Assembly: GCA_947502495.1 (NCBI GenBank)
Contig: CANNAC010000001.1
Coordinates: forward strand, 372,001 to 436,000
Direction of reading: 5' to 3'
Origin: an uncultured Flavobacteriaceae bacterium
GTDB lineage: Bacteria > Bacteroidota > Bacteroidia > Flavobacteriales > Flavobacteriaceae
DNA: 64,000 nt
A model generated the notes under the pieces. That model ran no database searches, had not been told where the DNA came from, and was given only the letters and a program-made list of their open reading frames with translations. Positions 61,837-64,000 of the stretch are shown here, in pieces. The stretch's first letter is position 1. Each line of letters begins with the position of its first letter. The position numbers were made by a program, and so were the translations under genes.

Positions 61837-64000
61837 TTTTCACTGGTATTTGGGCGGTAATGGTTGTTCCGTTTTCTAAGGTACTATTTATGGTTAACTC
61901 TCCATTTAGTATGCGAATGCGTTCGTGTATTGTTTTTAGGCCTAAACTATTTTTTATTTTCGCATTGGTAAGATGAAATCCTTTTCCGTTATCTTCAATA
62001 GTTATTATAATGAGGTTTTGTTCTTTTATAAGACTTACTGATAGTGCTTTTGCTTCCGCATGTTTTAAAACATTATTGGTGCATTCCTGAATAAAACGAT
62101 AGCAGTTTAACGCTTGTGCTTCATTAAAAAAAGCATCGATTTTATTCACTTCTCCAGAAACAAATAAGCTAGTTTCTTTATCTATATCTAAAATTAATTG
62201 CTCAATACTTTCGGTTAGTCCAAGTTGTTTTAATAATGGCGGATATAAACCACGAGAAAGAGTTCTTACTTCTTCTAAAGTGTTATGGGTAAGGGTGGTT
62301 ATTTCGTCTTGATTGGTGTTTTGTGCTTTCTTTTTAATTAAAGTAAGTTGCTGACTAATACTATCATGAAGTTCTATGGCAATTCGGCTTCGTTCTTCTT
62401 CTTGAGACTGTATTAAACCTTGTGAAAAGTTTTCCTGAAGGAGTTTTTTAATTTGCGCCTGTTTTAACATCCATAATAAAATGGCTATAATGATGAGGCT
62501 AATTAACGCAATAAACCACCAGGTTTTATAAATAAATTCTCGACTCTTTATAGTGATGTTTAAGGAATCTGCTATTTTTTTTCTAGAAAAATCTAAGGCT
62601 TCAATTTCTAAGGTGTAATTTCCAGCTGCTAAATTCGGAATTTGAATTACATTCTGGTGTTTTAAGTCTACCCATTCCTTTTTGTTTAAACGATACCTAA
62701 AATTGTAATCTTGCGTAATTTTGACTGCGTTTTTTAAAGCAAAATGAAGCTCTAACGCTCTGTTTTCTGTTGGAAGTATAATGGGATTGTTAGCTTCTAA
62801 ATCGATACGATTAAAGTTGGTCGTGTATTTCTTTAAGTCATTATCATATTTATTTACTTGAAGTAAAACTAATTCGGAAACATCTTTTTTTACTTCTAAA
62901 TCTTCTGGTCTAAAATAGTTTAGTCCTTGAATCGTACCTACTAAAAATACATTATCATGCGTTTTTAAAGCACTATATCTATTCGCTTCGTTATTGCTTA
63001 AGCCTTCATTTTTAGAAAAACGGGTTGAGGTTTTATCTTTTGGATTATAGGATACAATACCGTTAAAAGTATTAATCCACCAAAGATCCTTGTTAAAAAG
63101 AATAGTCGCAATTCCGGCCTTTAAATCGTCTTTATAGAGTGTTGTGAAACTTTCGTTTTCCGGATTAAAGCCTATTATGTTTCCTGCTCTTGTTCCTAAT
63201 AAGTAGCCGTAATCTTTATGATAATCACACATTAAAATATAAGGATCTTCCAGTTGCGTTTTCTCATTATAGAATTTATGTTCTTTTGTTTTTAGATTAT
63301 AGGTTAGCAGTCCTTTATCTGTTCCTGCGACTACTAAATTGCTGTTTTTTTGTATTTCAAGATCGTAAATATATAAGGAGTCTGTTGCAACTAGCGGTTT
63401 ATGCGTTTTAGTACTTGTGTTAAACTCCATTAAATTATAATTCTGTGTACCATAAATAATCGTACTATCTGTAGAACGTTCCATGCATATTACGGTATAA
63501 TGGTTAAAGCGCTCGGTATTTAATGTCTTTATATTCGTTTTTAAAATGGAACCTTCATTGCTACTCCAAACAATACTATCATTTTCTTTAATGAGGTTTC
63601 GTGAAGATCTTGGGGTTAGTAATTTATTGTTTAGTTTAAGATTTAAAGGGTTTACTTCATTTGTTGTAGTATTTACATTATACCATCCTTTAAGCTCTGT
63701 AGATATTAGGTAATTTGAAGTATCTATTTCGTGAATAGACCGTATACTATTTGTTTTTAAAAAGGTTTTTATTTTTTCTGAAGGAAATTCATAATAATAT
63801 AATTCATTATTATAAGCCGTCCAGAACCCTTCTTTTAAATTATTGGAAACAATTTCAAAACCAAAGTCCACATCAGAATAGCTAACCTTTTCTGTGTACA
63901 TCGTTTTAAAACCATCTGATTCTAATAGGTTAAAATGCATTTCATCTTTTAGCAAGGATATTATAATATGATTACCTAAAGCGTCATTATAAGCATTAAA
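61820..64000 (-). CDS. Sensor histidine kinase (Reg_prop/Y_Y_Y, HisKA_3), 5' end cut by window edge
   Basis: The reading frame is open from the stop at 61820 to the right edge (64000), so the true start lies outside. A beta-propeller of two-component Reg_prop repeats (NLMEFNTSTKTHKPL, GLLTYNLKTKEHKFY, GLNYFRPEDLEV) is followed by a Y_Y_Y domain (YNFRYRLNKKEWVDLKHQ, NYTLEIEALDF) and a transmembrane helix (WWFIALISLIIIAILLWML). The HisKA_3 box is EEERSRIAIELHDSISQQL, with an HATPase domain (ENGKGF-like IEDNGKGFHL, HERIRILNGEL). It senses an external, likely polysaccharide-type ligand, which is inference from the family. Translation overlaps the LuxR-type regulator by 17 bases. Confidence 0.93.
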   Translation of the reverse strand, partial: FNAYNDALGNHIIISLLKDEMHFNLLESDGFKTMYTEKVSYSDVDFGFEIVSNNLKEGFWTAYNNELYYYEFPSEKIKTFLKTNSIRSIHEIDTSNYLISTELKGWYNVNTTTNEVNPLNLKLNNKLLTPRSSRNLIKENDSIVWSSNEGSILKTNIKTLNTERFNHYTVICMERSTDSTIIYGTQNYNLMEFNTSTKTHKPLVATDSLYIYDLEIQKNSNLVVAGTDKGLLTYNLKTKEHKFYNEKTQLEDPYILMCDYHKDYGYLLGTRAGNIIGFNPENESFTTLYKDDLKAGIATILFNKDLWWINTFNGIVSYNPKDKTSTRFSKNEGLSNNEANRYSALKTHDNVFLVGTIQGLNYFRPEDLEVKKDVSELVLLQVNKYDNDLKKYTTNFNRIDLEANNPIILPTENRALELHFALKNAVKITQDYNFRYRLNKKEWVDLKHQNVIQIPNLAAGNYTLEIEALDFSRKKIADSLNITIKSREFIYKTWWFIALISLIIIAILLWMLKQAQIKKLLQENFSQGLIQSQEEERSRIAIELHDSISQQLTLIKKKAQNTNQDEITTLTHNTLEEVRTLSRGLYPPLLKQLGLTESIEQLILDIDKETSLFVSGEVNKIDAFFNEAQALNCYRFIQECTNNVLKHAEAKALSVSLIKEQNLIIITIEDNGKGFHLTNAKIKNSLGLKTIHERIRILNGELTINSTLENGTTITAQIPVKNAKKK

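Noticed and set aside
1-64000. Search for tRNA, rRNA and tmRNA genes
   Set aside because: No T-arm-like GGTTCRANTCC with matching acceptor ends was found on reading both strands. Only the SRP RNA is convincing.

Overview
The window is AT-rich chromosomal DNA from a member of the Bacteroidota, most likely a marine or aquatic Flavobacteriaceae. Three things support this. Several large secreted proteins end in type IX secretion (T9SS) sorting domains, of type A (YPNPVKN-like) and type B (FTPNNDGFNDTW). Many promoters carry the Bacteroidota -7 element TAnnTTTG. Lipoproteins with acidic residues right after the lipobox cysteine are abundant. No tRNA or rRNA gene, phage, insertion sequence or CRISPR array was recognised. 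One small SRP RNA gene is present.

Layout. 1-11.9 kb is mostly housekeeping: a truncated Rossmann protein and an ABC1 kinase in one operon, a DUF2911 protein, fumarylacetoacetase, serine hydroxymethyltransferase (glyA), a DUF559 nuclease-like gene flanked by hairpin repeats, a beta-helix lipoprotein, two paralogous thioesterases, glutaminyl cyclase, SRP RNA and an SDR. 12.0-18.6 kb holds two giant T9SS type B proteins with nearly identical 3' ends and a small protein between them. 18.6-35.2 kb returns to core-like genes: a thioredoxin-fold lipoprotein without CxxC, an ABC-F ATPase with one degenerate ATP site, DUF2007, cold-shock protein, pheT, an HxlR/VOC divergent pair, DoxX, a Crp-like regulator, recG, an M1 peptidase and a patatin.

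35.4-49.9 kb is an accessory island of surface-type proteins: one T9SS type A protein, eight predicted lipoproteins (three of them paralogues sharing a CQRAG motif), a divergent Lgt paralogue, a MopE-like calcium/copper-motif lipoprotein, and a LytS-type histidine kinase with its LytTR response regulator. Each of the three structural transcription units starts with the same GGGTAACA box at a fixed 26-nt distance from a TATA-like element. I read this as a small regulon of the embedded LytTR regulator. It is the best candidate here for an undescribed system.

50.0-64.0 kb has an FMN-binding glutamate synthase-like protein, then a 2482-residue secreted protein (IPT, metzincin-type HExGHxxxxxH site, four PKD-plus-DUF285 blocks, dockerin-like tail), a T9SS type A partner, a truncated FISUMP/DUF1566-like protein, and a LuxR-type response regulator with its Y_Y_Y histidine kinase, which runs off the right edge. 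A 24-nt element containing TACGTA-CCCC-TACGTA lies upstream of both the giant gene and the DUF1566-like gene, at the same distance from an identical promoter core. It is a likely target of the adjacent two-component system.
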